The notes: a model not told the origin generated them from the letters alone. 40,420 nucleotides of DNA from Cytophagales bacterium (GCA_013299115.1 JAAFKA010000039.1:1-40420); one strand, 5' to 3'. Counted from the stretch's first letter, positions 16,880 to 25,558 are shown. A program made the numbers and translations.

Positions 16880-17803
16880 TTATTGGTAATCAGTTATCTT
16901 TTTAAACAAATACAAAAAACCAACAAAAAGCAAAAAAGTAGGAAAAACCACCTCCAAAGACGTAGTTTCATTGCTCATGACGTCTATGGCTATTAGTTTT
17001 TGTTGGTAGAGATAAATCAGGAGCAGCGTAACGCCATTGTTGATAAAGTGAGCCAAAATAGGCACGTACAAATTGCCTGACCACACATATAAATAGCCAA
17101 ACAAAACACCCAACAACAGGCGAGGTACAAAACCATAAAATTGGAAGTGAACAGCACTAAACACAATACTTGCGACCAAAATAGCCCAATGAATATTTTT
17201 TACGAATAGATTAATTTTGTTTTGCAAAATTCCCCTAAACAAAATTTCTTCGCCAACGGCAGGTACTACGGCTAAAACCAACAAGGCTACCAAAAAATCT
17301 ATGAAATTGTCGAAAGTAGTGAGGAAAGTAGTCAATTCTCTGCGTTGGTCTTCCATTTCTTTTGCCCATTCTTGTATGGCACGCCAAGCATCTGGTAGGG
17401 CAATGTTTTGGTTAATTTCCAATAGCCAAGACATAAAAGGCATAGACGTTACTACCAACAAAGGCGTAAGCATTGCCCAAGGCAAATGAAAATTAGGTTG
17501 AGGATTGAGATTTACACTTACATTTGCCTCGTCAAAATATTTTACATAGAGCAAAGGGGCAACGGCAAAGGTCAGCACCGAAATTACGCCTTGCATCTGC
17601 ATCAGCACCATGCGGTACTGCGGATAGGCTAAGGGATTTTCTAAAATAGGCTCTAAAACGGTGAGGTCGAAGTTTACCAATGGCAAGGCAAGTCCCAAGG
17701 CAATGAAGTTGGAAATAAACAAGACCAGAATAACAGTGAAAAATAATTTGGCTAACGACCACCAAATATCAGTAGCTGTGTAAGAAACAGAGGAATTGGA
17801 CAT
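16880..17803 (-). CDS. CPBP-family intramembrane metalloprotease (CAAX/Abi-like)
   Basis: A 307-aa polytopic membrane protein with about eight hydrophobic segments. The CPBP motifs are intact: GEEILFRG (Glu185, Glu186, Arg190), FSAVHF (His219) and HFINN (His252, Asn256), the metal and catalytic residues of the Rce1-like fold. Family members cleave or modify membrane substrates; some bacterial members protect against bacteriocins, but the substrate here cannot be inferred. Transcribed ahead of murF-alr with 6 bases between, which hints at a cell-envelope role. Confidence 0.88.
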   Translation of the reverse strand: MSNSSVSYTATDIWWSLAKLFFTVILVLFISNFIALGLALPLVNFDLTVLEPILENPLAYPQYRMVLMQMQGVISVLTFAVAPLLYVKYFDEANVSVNLNPQPNFHLPWAMLTPLLVVTSMPFMSWLLEINQNIALPDAWRAIQEWAKEMEDQRRELTTFLTTFDNFIDFLVALLVLAVVPAVGEEILFRGILQNKINLFVKNIHWAILVASIVFSAVHFQFYGFVPRLLLGVLFGYLYVWSGNLYVPILAHFINNGVTLLLIYLYQQKLIAIDVMSNETTSLEVVFPTFLLFVGFLYLFKKITDYQ

Positions 17804-17831
17804 GAATGGGAATTTTAAGTTTTGAATAGAA

Positions 17832-17997
17832 CATTACAACCGTTGCACGTTGATGCAAGCTGTCCCCACGTTGCACGTGAGGCTATTGTTGTTTAACCCC
17901 TTCGGGGTTATAATAACAATGCAAACAACCTCGAAGAGGTTTAACAATAATAGCCCCACGTGCAACGTGAGGACAGCTTGCATCGACTGCAATGTAG
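17832..17997. repeat. Long imperfect inverted repeat, about 165 bases
   Basis: The left arm includes GATGCAAGCTGTCC, CCCACGTTGCACGTGAGGCT and ATTGTTGTTTAACC. The right arm carries the complements GGTTTAACAATAATAGCC, CCACGTGCAACGTG and GGACAGCTTGCATC. The centre carries smaller palindromes (CCCCTTCGGGG). It lies between fabI and the CPBP gene, both on the minus strand. Confidence 0.7.
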
Positions 17998-18033
17998 GAC
18001 ACCTTGCAACATTCGCCTAAAGGCGAATATACG

Positions 18034-18849
18034 TTACTTGTTTTTTGTAAACTGCTCTACCAACGCCTCTGTAATTCCCGATGCCGAAAATCCGCCATCG
18101 TGAAAGAGATTTTGCATTGTAACTTTTTTGGTAAGGTCAGAAAACAAAGAAATCACGTAGTTAGCACAATCTTCGGCTGTTGCGTTGCCGAGTGGCGACA
18201 TTTTGTCTGCATAATCCATAAAAACATCAAAACCACTTACGCCTGTGCCTGCGGTGGTAGCCGTTGGCGACTGCGATATGGTGTTTACCCTGATTCGTTG
18301 TTTCACACCCAAACGGTAGCCGTAACTGCGGGCTATTGATTCGAGCATAGCCTTTGCCTGTGCCATGTCGGAGTAATCGGGGAAGGTTCGTTGGGCAGCT
18401 ATGTAGGTAAGGGCAACAATAGAAGCCTCATCATTGAAAATGTTGAGTTTTTCGCCTACTTGCATCATTTTATGAAACGAAATAGCCGAAATGTCCATTG
18501 TCTTGAGCATAAACTCATAGTTTAGGTCGCCGTAGTCTTTCTTTTTGCGAACATTGGGACTCATGCCAATAGAGTGCAATAAAAAGTCTATTTTGCCTCC
18601 TAACTGCTCTTCCGATTTTTTGTAGAGGTTTTCAATGTCTTCTATGCTGGTGGCATCGGCAGGGACAACCACAGTGTTGCAAGCCGTAGCCAATTCGTTG
18701 ATAGCACCCATGCGGAGGGCTATGGGGGCATTGGTCAGGGTGAAAGTAGCCCCTTCGCGGTGAGCCAATTCTGCTATTTTCCACGCAATAGAGTGTTGGT
18801 CTAAAGCCCCAGAAATAATACCTCTTTTTCCTTTGAGTAAGTTATACAT
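18034..18849 (-). CDS. fabI: Enoyl-[acyl-carrier-protein] reductase FabI
   Basis: NADH-dependent reduction of trans-2-enoyl-ACP, the last step of each fatty-acid elongation cycle, in the cytoplasm. The 271-aa length fits FabI. The N-terminal GKRGIISGALDQHSIAWKIA is the FabI-type nucleotide loop. LLHSIG near 91-95 and the active site TYIAAQRTFPDYSDMAQAK follow: Tyr149, catalytic Tyr159 and Lys166 spaced Y-x6-K, as in FabI rather than ordinary SDRs. RVNTISQSPTATTAGTGV is the substrate-loop region. Single gene on the minus strand, with divergent mlaD-like gene upstream. A target of triclosan-type inhibitors in other bacteria. Confidence 0.95.
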   Translation of the reverse strand: MYNLLKGKRGIISGALDQHSIAWKIAELAHREGATFTLTNAPIALRMGAINELATACNTVVVPADATSIEDIENLYKKSEEQLGGKIDFLLHSIGMSPNVRKKKDYGDLNYEFMLKTMDISAISFHKMMQVGEKLNIFNDEASIVALTYIAAQRTFPDYSDMAQAKAMLESIARSYGYRLGVKQRIRVNTISQSPTATTAGTGVSGFDVFMDYADKMSPLGNATAEDCANYVISLFSDLTKKVTMQNLFHDGGFSASGITEALVEQFTKNK

Positions 18850-18962
18850 GATAGTAGCTAATGAATAATTGACAATGTTACAAAAATAATTGGAAAATTG
18901 GTAATTAAGAAATATTTTTTACCATTCTAAGCCCAAGATAGCAAATTATGAACAATTTTTGC

Positions 18963-18970
18963 TACTTTTG
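18963..18970 (+). promoter_or_regulatory. Candidate -7 box for the MCE gene
   Basis: TACTTTTG matches TAnnTTTG. It would place the two inverted copies of the 23-bp repeat (18984-19048) inside the 5' leader, where they could form a long hairpin. No -33 element is evident. Confidence 0.3.
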
Positions 18971-18983
18971 CAATAGCATAGAA

Positions 18984-19048
18984 TGTAGCATACGCTTTAG
19001 CGTGTGAGTATAACATAAGAAAAGCCACACGCTAAAGCGTATGCTACA
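18984..19048. repeat. Inverted pair of a 23-bp palindromic repeat
   Basis: Bases 18984-19006 (TGTAGCATACGCTTTAGCGT then GTG) and 19026-19048 are exact reverse complements, 19 bases apart. The same 23 bases recur in direct orientation at 22070-22092. Each copy is itself palindromic (ACGCTTTAGCGT). Confidence 0.8.
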
Positions 19049-19086
19049 TTTTGTATTTTGAATCTACTAACCTAAAAATAATAGTT

Positions 19087-20013
19087 GTGACTATCTCAAA
19101 AGAATTTAAAGTCGGTTTATTAGCCGTAGTTTGTTTTGTGTTGGTGTATTATGGTTTCCATTTTTTGAAGGGCGTAGATTTTTTTTCGCCTGCTCACCAA
19201 TACATAGTCGTTTATGACAAATTAGACGGCTTAGTCGAGTCTAATCCTGTGCAAATCAACGGCTTAAATATAGGCAGAGTGAGAGAAATCAGGATAGACC
19301 CCGCCTTATCTCATCGTTTGCTGGTTACGATAGACATAGACCGCAGCATAGACCTGAACGAAAAAAGTGTGGCTTATTTGTCTTCTTTGGGGGTTTTAGG
19401 TCCCAAATGTATTACGTTGGAAGTAAACAAAGGCAGTCGCACCCTCCAAAAAGGAGATACAATCTTGTCGGGCAAGGTAGATGATATGATGGGTATGATG
19501 ACAAAAAAAGCTACGCCTTTGTTAGATTCCTTAGACCAAATTATGGGCAACGTGAATGGTTTGCTTGCCGAATACAAAGGAATGAGTGTAGAAATTCGCA
19601 AAATTTTGGTTAATACCCAAAATATGACTGCTTCGTTTAGCGGAATAGCCGCCGACAACCGCCAGCAAATCAAAACGACTATGGACAATGCAGCCAAAAT
19701 TTCCTCGTCTTTGGCAGAAAGTCAGAAAAAAATAGAACCTCTACTTACCAAAATGAACACCTTTGCCGACTCTTTAAATGCCCTGAAATTGGCTGCTACG
19801 GTCAATAAAGCAAATGCTTTGGTAGGAGAACTGAACAAAACCATGACAGCTATCAACACCAAAAAAGGCAGTGCAGGCAAATTGATTTACAACGACTCTC
19901 TATACAATGGGTTAAACAAGACGTTGCTTAGTTTGGATAGTTTGTTGGTTGATTTTCGCAAAAAACCAAAGAGATATGTGCATTTTTCTCTTTTTGGGCG
20001 TAAAGACAAGTAA
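19087..20013 (+). CDS. MlaD/MCE-family lipid-transport protein
   Basis: A 308-aa single-span protein with a periplasmic MCE domain, predicted to take part in phospholipid traffic between the membranes. The GTG at 19087 is chosen because MTISKEFKVGLLAVVCFVLVYYGFHFLKG is the standard start of this Bacteroidota family (one membrane helix at about 8-25); no upstream ATG exists and upstream sequence is repeat. The MCE domain covers about 35-115 (DKLDGLVESNPVQINGLNIGRV and SVAYLSSLGVLGPKCITLEVN). The remainder to about 290 is helical, likely a coiled coil. No MlaE/MlaF ABC partner is adjacent. Confidence 0.85.
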   Translation: MTISKEFKVGLLAVVCFVLVYYGFHFLKGVDFFSPAHQYIVVYDKLDGLVESNPVQINGLNIGRVREIRIDPALSHRLLVTIDIDRSIDLNEKSVAYLSSLGVLGPKCITLEVNKGSRTLQKGDTILSGKVDDMMGMMTKKATPLLDSLDQIMGNVNGLLAEYKGMSVEIRKILVNTQNMTASFSGIAADNRQQIKTTMDNAAKISSSLAESQKKIEPLLTKMNTFADSLNALKLAATVNKANALVGELNKTMTAINTKKGSAGKLIYNDSLYNGLNKTLLSLDSLLVDFRKKPKRYVHFSLFGRKDK

Positions 20014-20037
20014 AATAATGTTAAACCAAATAAGCTG

Positions 20038-21009
20038 ATGATTATTGCCAACCCTATTTATGATGTGGTTTTCAAACGACTGATGGAAAACGAAAAGGTC
20101 GCCAAGTTTTTCATTGGTACTCTTTTGGAACAAACGATTGAAACGATTGAAGTCAAACCACAAGAATTTACGTTTATCAAAGACCTTAATCAAGACGACC
20201 CCGAAGTGATTAAGTACATTAAAGAGAAAGTGCAAGAAAGGTTATCTATCCATGTCTATCGGCTTGATTTTATTGCGACCCTCAAAACCGAAACAGGAGA
20301 ATATAAAAAAGTATTGATAGAAATTCAAAAGGCAAAAAATCCAATTGACTTGATGCGTTTTCGCAACTATTTGGGAGAACAATACAAAAAACAGGACAAA
20401 ATCAACAACGAAAACATGGTATTGCCTATTACTACCATTTATATTTTGGGTTTCAACTTGCCTGAAATAGAAACGCCATGTATTAAAGTTGAAAGAAATT
20501 ACAAAGATTTGATAAACAAAGTTACCTTAGACCAAAAAAGTGATTTTGTCGAAAAGCTCACGCATGATAGTTATGTGGTGCAAGTAGATAGAATAACTGA
20601 CCGTTACCAAACTCGTCTGGACAAATTATTGAGTGTTTTCGAACAACGTCACTTTACGGACGACAAAGAAATTACCAAACATTTTGCTCACGACCCCGAC
20701 ATAGACGAATTGAAAATGATGACCGACATCTTACGCCATGCAGGGGCTGACCCCAAACAACGCAAGGAAATAGAAGTAGAGCAAGAAGGTTGGCGAACCA
20801 TAGAGGCTATGTTTGAGGAAGCAAGAAGGGAAGTAAAAGAAGCAAAACAGCAACAGGAGAAACAACAGGAGAAATATGAGAAGGAGTTAGCAGAAAAAAA
20901 TAAAGTCTTGACTGAAAAAGACCAAGCCTTGACCGAGAAAGACCAAGCCTTGACTGAAAAAGATAGGTTGATAGCAGAATTAATGCGAAAATTAAACGAG
21001 CAAAAGTAA
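20038..21009 (+). CDS. Rpn/PD-(D/E)XK nuclease family transposase-like protein
   Basis: A 323-aa protein of the family annotated as PD-(D/E)XK nuclease family transposase (PDDEXK_2), related to Rpn recombination-promoting nucleases. The N-terminal NPIYDVVFKRLMENEKVAKFFIGTLL is the family signature. The nuclease core is DFIATL (Asp77) followed by LIEIQK (Glu95, Lys98). Residues about 260-323 form a charged coiled coil carrying short tandem repeats of (L)TEKDQA, three in a row, encoded by near-identical 21-base DNA repeats at about 20913-20963 that could expand or contract. Stand-alone; 24 bases after the MCE gene. Despite the name no terminal repeats bound it. Role unknown. Confidence 0.8.
   Translation: MIIANPIYDVVFKRLMENEKVAKFFIGTLLEQTIETIEVKPQEFTFIKDLNQDDPEVIKYIKEKVQERLSIHVYRLDFIATLKTETGEYKKVLIEIQKAKNPIDLMRFRNYLGEQYKKQDKINNENMVLPITTIYILGFNLPEIETPCIKVERNYKDLINKVTLDQKSDFVEKLTHDSYVVQVDRITDRYQTRLDKLLSVFEQRHFTDDKEITKHFAHDPDIDELKMMTDILRHAGADPKQRKEIEVEQEGWRTIEAMFEEARREVKEAKQQQEKQQEKYEKELAEKNKVLTEKDQALTEKDQALTEKDRLIAELMRKLNEQK
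20913..20963 (+). repeat. In-frame 21-base tandem repeats
   Basis: About two and a half copies of a 21-base unit (GACTGAAAAAGACCAAGCCT plus one base and variants) encode consecutive TEKDQAL heptads in the C-terminal coiled coil of the Rpn-like protein. Copy-number slippage would keep the frame. Confidence 0.6.
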
Positions 21010-21111
21010 AAATGATAATATTCTTTATTTAAACTTTTGTACTTGTTTTTCCGCCTTTTCCTTGCACAAAGGCAACTATTCTTTTGTTTTTATTACTTAA
21101 CTTGTTTCCAA

Positions 21112-22047
21112 ATGAAAAAAATAAATCACTTTCTTCTGTTTCTTTTTTTGTTGTGTGGATTGGTGGCTTGCAATGAAAAAGCCGACCAGTTGGCACAAGA
21201 AAACGAAAACCTACGCAGCAAGGTAAAAAACGACAGCCTATACATAGCAGGGTTGAGTGAGGAGATGGATATTGTCTATAACAGTTTGGACTCTGTGAAG
21301 GTAATGGCAGACAGCCTGTTGCAAACTTCGGATATGATAAGGCAGCAAAAAGTGAGCAAAAAAGAGGCAAATCTGTTTATCAATTCTACGATGAGCAACA
21401 TAGATTCGCTGATGCAAGAAAACAAGAGCAAAATAGCAGCCTTAGAATCGAAGTTGGAAAATTCGGCAATGAAAAAAGGAATTTTGCAAAAAATGTTAGA
21501 CAGATTACGCAAAGATTTGAGTGAAAAAGAGGAAATCATTGTACGTCTTAACTCGCAAATTAATCAGTTGGAGAAAGATGTAGAGGGATTGAAAATAGAA
21601 AAACGAAATATTGTTACCAAATTGGTGGAAAGTCAAAGCAAATTGCAACAAAAAGAGCAAGAAGTGGACAAAATAGCCAAAGAAATGGCTCAGAAAATAA
21701 AACAAGTAGAGGAATTGGCTCAAACCAACAATGCAGGCTATTATTTGGTAGGTGCAAAAAAGGAATTGGCAAAAAAAGGGGTTATCAAAACTCGTGGGCT
21801 GCTCAACAAAGTAGATGGGTTGGGAGATGTGCTAAACGAAGACGAAATGCACCGCTTAGATATTAGTTCGCAAACCCTCAATATAGACATTGGTGCTTCT
21901 ACTCTCAAAAGCAAAGATATTGTGTTAGTTCCCACCCGACCAGATGGTTATTACCTCATTTCGCAAGAGCATGGGCGTACTTATCTCCACATTATAAACA
22001 AAGATTTTTGGAAAAAATCGAAGTTTTTGGTAGTAGTCATACAATAA
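21112..22047 (+). CDS. Coiled-coil lipoprotein, Cbp1-like in appearance
   Basis: A 311-aa predicted lipoprotein. ATG 21112 gives the signal MKKINHFLLFLFLLCGLVAC with lipobox Cys20; a longer in-frame start would add 25 hydrophobic residues and is unlikely. Residues about 25-215 are a continuous coiled coil (heptads such as KSKIAALESKLENSAMKK). A compact C-terminal region begins at NNAGYYLVGAKKELAKKGVI (about 220) and ends FWKKSKFLVVVIQ. This layout resembles a conserved Bacteroidota family that includes proteins named Cbp1-type collagen-binding adhesins, but I am not certain of that and would not infer adhesion. Confidence 0.65.
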   Translation: MKKINHFLLFLFLLCGLVACNEKADQLAQENENLRSKVKNDSLYIAGLSEEMDIVYNSLDSVKVMADSLLQTSDMIRQQKVSKKEANLFINSTMSNIDSLMQENKSKIAALESKLENSAMKKGILQKMLDRLRKDLSEKEEIIVRLNSQINQLEKDVEGLKIEKRNIVTKLVESQSKLQQKEQEVDKIAKEMAQKIKQVEELAQTNNAGYYLVGAKKELAKKGVIKTRGLLNKVDGLGDVLNEDEMHRLDISSQTLNIDIGASTLKSKDIVLVPTRPDGYYLISQEHGRTYLHIINKDFWKKSKFLVVVIQ

Positions 22048-22069
22048 ATTTTGAATTTTGAATTTTGAA

Positions 22070-22092
22070 TGTAGCATACGCTTTAGCGTGTG
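22070..22092 (+). repeat. Third copy of the 23-bp palindromic repeat
   Basis: Identical to 18984-19006. With the pair at 18984-19048 it brackets the MCE, Rpn-like and lipoprotein genes. Confidence 0.75.
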
Positions 22093-22177
22093 TTAAAAAA
22101 ATTGCTACTTTCTATTTTACCAAAAATTTAACTTGCATTTGTCAATCCAATTTTTTAATTTTCTTGCATAGCAAACA

Positions 22178-24259
22178 ATGTTTTTTATGTTCAGGCAAAA
22201 CTTTTGGATTATTACCTTTGCATTTTTATTGGTTGGGCATTTATTAGTTGCCCAAACAAAAAACAACGACACCATTTTTACGTCGGAGGTCAGTGAACTT
22301 ATTAAATTGAGCAAACAGCAACAAGCAACTACTGAACAAACTACTTCTATTGCCAACCTCAAAGAAACCACGTTGAGAGAAACCGCAGGCATCGTTACGG
22401 TCATCACCAAAGAGGAAATTCAGGCTTCGGGTGGTCGAGATTTGATAGATGTATTGCGTTTAGTGCCAGGTATAGAGTTTAATAGTGATGTTTTTAATAC
22501 AATTTCTACTTCTGTACGAGGGAATTGGGCAAGCGAAGGCAAGTTGCTTTTCCAAATGGACGGCGTACCGCTAACTGAAACTCTATTTGGCACGACCATA
22601 CAAGGCAATCGGATACCTCTCAATCAGGTGGAAAGAATAGAAATTATTAGAGGGGCAGGCTCCGCCATTTACGGAGGTAATGCAGAGTTGGGCGTAATCA
22701 ACATCATCACACAAAATAAGCAAAAACCTAACTTATTTTCTGCCTCCACCTCCATATCACGTATGGGCAACTACACAGGCAGGAGAAATTTAGATTTTAT
22801 TATCCAGCGTCAAGTCGGCAATTTGGATTTCTCTTTGGGAGGTTTTTTGGGAACTTCCCTATTGAGTGATAGAAGTTATACGGAAGCCAACGGCAATTTT
22901 TATAAAAGCATAGCCGACTATTCTATCAATCACCAATTTATGCTCAACGGCACTTTGCGATACAAAAATTTTCAGTTTAGGGCTTTCAACGAAAATTATT
23001 ATAACTACTACACCAGAGATACAGCCAGCCTTGCCAATCCTGATTCTAAAAATGGACTACCCCGTTTTGTTTATCCCATTGTTTTTCCGCACCAGCATTT
23101 TGAGGCAAGCTACCAAGCCAAATTATCTAAAAAATTGGTGTTTACTCCCAAAATAGCTTACAAAAGAATGCAAGCTTGGAATGTAATTGCCGACAATACA
23201 AGACCAACAGGAGATTATTTAGAGCAAGTAGGTGAAAGATTTTCGCTAAATTTGCTATCAGATTATAGTTTTACGGACAATATTCACAGCATCATAGGTG
23301 TAGAAAGTTTTATAGACCGAGGTAGCACTTCGCCTGATGCCCCGTTTTTTTCTAAACTCATAGACCAAAATGGCAACAGGGTATTGGAAGTTTCCAACCT
23401 TACGATTGCACCTTTTGCCCAACTCACTGCCAATACCAAATTTGGCAATTTTACCATTGGCGGTAGGCATACTTACAACAATATTTTTGGGCATCAATTC
23501 GTCCCTCGTGCTGCCTACACCAAAGCCTTTGACAAGCTGCACTTCAAACTCTTGTATAGCCAAGCCTTTCGGGCACCGAACCTGCTCAATATTTCCTACA
23601 ATTATAACTTGAAGCCTGAAACGACCAATGTAACCGAATTGGAATTAGGCTATAAATTTTCTCCTGACCTGCAACTCACAACCAATTTCTTTGCTATGCA
23701 AATTTTCAATGCCATAGTTTATCTCAATGATGGTTCTAATGGAGGTTTTGGCTCTTACCAAAATTTGGGAGATACAGGCACAGCAGGGGCAGAAATGGAA
23801 CTAAAAATTAAGAAAAAATGGGGTTTTGTCAATGCCAATTATTCCTACTACCAATCATTGAGCAATACCGTTGGCGTATATGAAGTTAATTATCAGGGCA
23901 ATAACATAGACAAACAGCATATTGGCTCGGCTACACACAAGTTTACCCTCTTGTCAAGAGTAAAGTTAGGCAACGTATTTTCTATCAATCCCTCTTGCGT
24001 GGTCTTGTCCGAAAGATATGGGCAAGAAATTACACCCCTCACAGGCGACATTGCCATAGCCAAACAACCTGCCGTAGCCCTTTGCAACCTCAACTTTCAT
24101 TTCCAATCTTTTTTACGCAATATCAGTGCTTCGGTCAGCATTTACAACCTTTTTGATGCACCCTACAATTTTGTGCAAGGCTACCAAAGTGGCAGAGCCT
24201 CTCTCCCCGCACCCAGCCGAGAGTTTGTGCTGAAATTGTTGTATGATGTGCAGTTGTAA
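22178..24259 (+). CDS. TonB-dependent outer-membrane receptor
   Basis: A 693-aa outer-membrane transporter of the FepA/BtuB type, energised by TonB. A signal peptide ends at VAQ (about residue 25). The plug domain follows: TVITKEEIQASGGRDLIDVLRLVPGIEF, VRGNWASEGKLLFQMDGVPL, and the ERIEIIRGAGSAIYGGNAELGVINIIT block (about 150-178). The remaining 500 residues have the alternating aromatic pattern of a 22-strand barrel and include FRAPNLLNISYNYNLKPE. There is no N-terminal carboxypeptidase-like domain and no SusD partner, so a siderophore, cobalamin or similar ligand is more likely than a glycan. ATG 22178 or the Met three codons later could be the start. Confidence 0.92.
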   Translation: MFFMFRQNFWIITFAFLLVGHLLVAQTKNNDTIFTSEVSELIKLSKQQQATTEQTTSIANLKETTLRETAGIVTVITKEEIQASGGRDLIDVLRLVPGIEFNSDVFNTISTSVRGNWASEGKLLFQMDGVPLTETLFGTTIQGNRIPLNQVERIEIIRGAGSAIYGGNAELGVINIITQNKQKPNLFSASTSISRMGNYTGRRNLDFIIQRQVGNLDFSLGGFLGTSLLSDRSYTEANGNFYKSIADYSINHQFMLNGTLRYKNFQFRAFNENYYNYYTRDTASLANPDSKNGLPRFVYPIVFPHQHFEASYQAKLSKKLVFTPKIAYKRMQAWNVIADNTRPTGDYLEQVGERFSLNLLSDYSFTDNIHSIIGVESFIDRGSTSPDAPFFSKLIDQNGNRVLEVSNLTIAPFAQLTANTKFGNFTIGGRHTYNNIFGHQFVPRAAYTKAFDKLHFKLLYSQAFRAPNLLNISYNYNLKPETTNVTELELGYKFSPDLQLTTNFFAMQIFNAIVYLNDGSNGGFGSYQNLGDTGTAGAEMELKIKKKWGFVNANYSYYQSLSNTVGVYEVNYQGNNIDKQHIGSATHKFTLLSRVKLGNVFSINPSCVVLSERYGQEITPLTGDIAIAKQPAVALCNLNFHFQSFLRNISASVSIYNLFDAPYNFVQGYQSGRASLPAPSREFVLKLLYDVQL

Positions 24260-24289
24260 GTAAATTTATCATTCGCCATTTTCAAAATT

Positions 24290-24934
24290 ATGCAAATACA
24301 AAAACAAGGGCAAACTTTTAGTTTATTGCCAGAAAAAGCAATTTTTTGGCACGAAAAACAGACTCTGCTCTTGTCTGATTTACATTTGGGCAAGGCTACA
24401 CACTTCCAAAAAGCTGGCTTGGCTGTTCCTATGACAGATTTGCAGGATTTGGCACAACTTACAGCTTTGGTACAGCAATGGCAACCGCAACGGATTTTGT
24501 TATTGGGAGATTTATTTCATAGCAAAATCAATACAGCATGGCAAGATTTTGTGAATTGGCGAAGACAACTACCTGCTATTCAGATAGTTTTGGTAAAAGG
24601 CAATCACGATATTTTACCTGTGCAACGCTATGCAGAGGCTGATTTGGAGGTAATAGACCAATTAGAAGAAGCTCCGTTTATATTTACACACCAACCTCTT
24701 ACTTTGCCTCACCCTTCACTTTACAATCTTTGTGGGCATCTGCACCCTGCTGTGCTGTTGGTAGGCAAAGGCAAGCAAAAACTGACCTTGCCCTGCTTTT
24801 TCTTTGGCAGTCAAGTTGGGTATTTACCTGCTTTTGGGTCTTTTACAGGTTTTGCCAAATTGAAACCTAACCCAACAGACGAGGTGTATTGGGTTGCGGA
24901 AAACAAAGTTGGTTGTCTGACAGTTTTTGTCTAA
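24290..24934 (+). CDS. pdeM: PdeM, ligase-associated DNA damage response endonuclease
   Basis: A 214-aa metallophosphoesterase of the family found with LigD-type ligase-helicase clusters in many bacteria. The metal-binding motifs are complete: SDLHLGK (about 30-36), GDLFHS, KGNHD, THQP and CGHLHP. Length and the W-H-E-K-x-T-L-L-L-SD opening fit PdeM. The usual partners (Lhr-type helicase, exonuclease, ATP-dependent ligase) are not in the window, so only the family role in DNA repair can be stated. It follows the TonB receptor gene by 30 bases on the same strand, but functional linkage is doubtful. Confidence 0.85.
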   Translation: MQIQKQGQTFSLLPEKAIFWHEKQTLLLSDLHLGKATHFQKAGLAVPMTDLQDLAQLTALVQQWQPQRILLLGDLFHSKINTAWQDFVNWRRQLPAIQIVLVKGNHDILPVQRYAEADLEVIDQLEEAPFIFTHQPLTLPHPSLYNLCGHLHPAVLLVGKGKQKLTLPCFFFGSQVGYLPAFGSFTGFAKLKPNPTDEVYWVAENKVGCLTVFV

Positions 24935-24936
24935 AT

Positions 24937-24962
24937 GTAGGTATTTGATAAATCAAATGCCT
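24937..24962. repeat. GTAGG-TATTTGATAAATCAAAT palindrome
   Basis: Palindrome ATTTGATAAATCAAAT with GTAGG and GCCT flanks; related copies lie at 33707-33730 and 33743-33766. It starts right after the pdeM stop and may act as its terminator. Confidence 0.55.
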
Positions 24963-25206
24963 CGTGCAAATTTGGCACATTTTAGAGTTTACCTCGTTAT
25001 CTGTAACAAGCCAAAAAGAGCCAAAAACAGAGCAAAAGTAGTGTAAAATACCGACCTTTGATAAACTTTTACTATTTTTTTCCTTAATTTTGTAAAAAAA
25101 ACTTTTAAAATTTGCTGAAAAGATAAAAGAATTATAATTTTCTGCGTTTCTCTGCGTAATCTTAGCGACCTTTGCGGTGTGATTTTGGATTTTCTACCAA
25201 TATCAA

Positions 25207-25280
25207 GTGCCTAACGGCACAAAAAAGAGGAGGGAGGGGGTGCATTTTGTTTACTATAAATATTTCGTGCCTAACGGCAC
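25207..25280. repeat. Two identical GTGCCTAACGGCAC palindromes
   Basis: The 14-base palindrome GTGCC-TAAC-GGCAC occurs at 25207-25220 and 25267-25280, spaced 60 bases start to start, in a gene-free stretch. Confidence 0.7.
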
Positions 25281-25558
25281 TTAAAAAAAATATACGGCTT
25301 AAAACGTGATTTTTGGGCGTGGCGTGGAGGGCTTGCGTTGCGTTTTTCTGGGTTTTGGGTGCAAAAAAACGAAAAGAATTGCAAGCTAAATCTGTAAAAA
25401 ATACAAGTAAGATAAAAGGTTTTGCGGGTTACAAATTACAAAAGTGTATTACACGTCAAGTATCTTAATAGTTTCTTGCGTCAGCTATCCGTTAATAATC
25501 ACCGCAAACACTTAAAAAAGAGCCAATAATCTTGTGAGAAGTCGTACTACGTTGAGTT

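Larger units (their letters stand above)
24935..25558. other. 624-base gap with several repeat elements, no gene seen
   Basis: It holds a TATTTGATAAATCAAAT palindrome (24937-24962), a stretch around 25140-25185 (TTTCTCTGCGTAATCTTAGC and following GACCTTTGCGGTG) of a kind I know as recurrent intergenic sequence, and two copies of GTGCCTAACGGCAC (25207-25220, 25267-25280). None of the six frames shows a convincing gene. It separates the plus-strand pdeM from the convergent Nudix gene. Confidence 0.5.

Noticed and set aside
16880-17803. CPBP protein as an abortive-infection defence gene (Abi name)
   Set aside because: The Abi label of this family is mostly historical; its operon with murF-alr points to an envelope role.
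19051-19086. TTG start for the MCE protein
   Set aside because: The extra residues do not resemble the family N-terminus, which begins exactly at GTG 19087, and the upstream bases adjoin the repeat pair.
24935-25558. Possible tRNA or small gene in the long gap
   Set aside because: No cloverleaf arms, anticodon stem or TTCGANNC-type T-loop found by eye, and no frame with a plausible protein.
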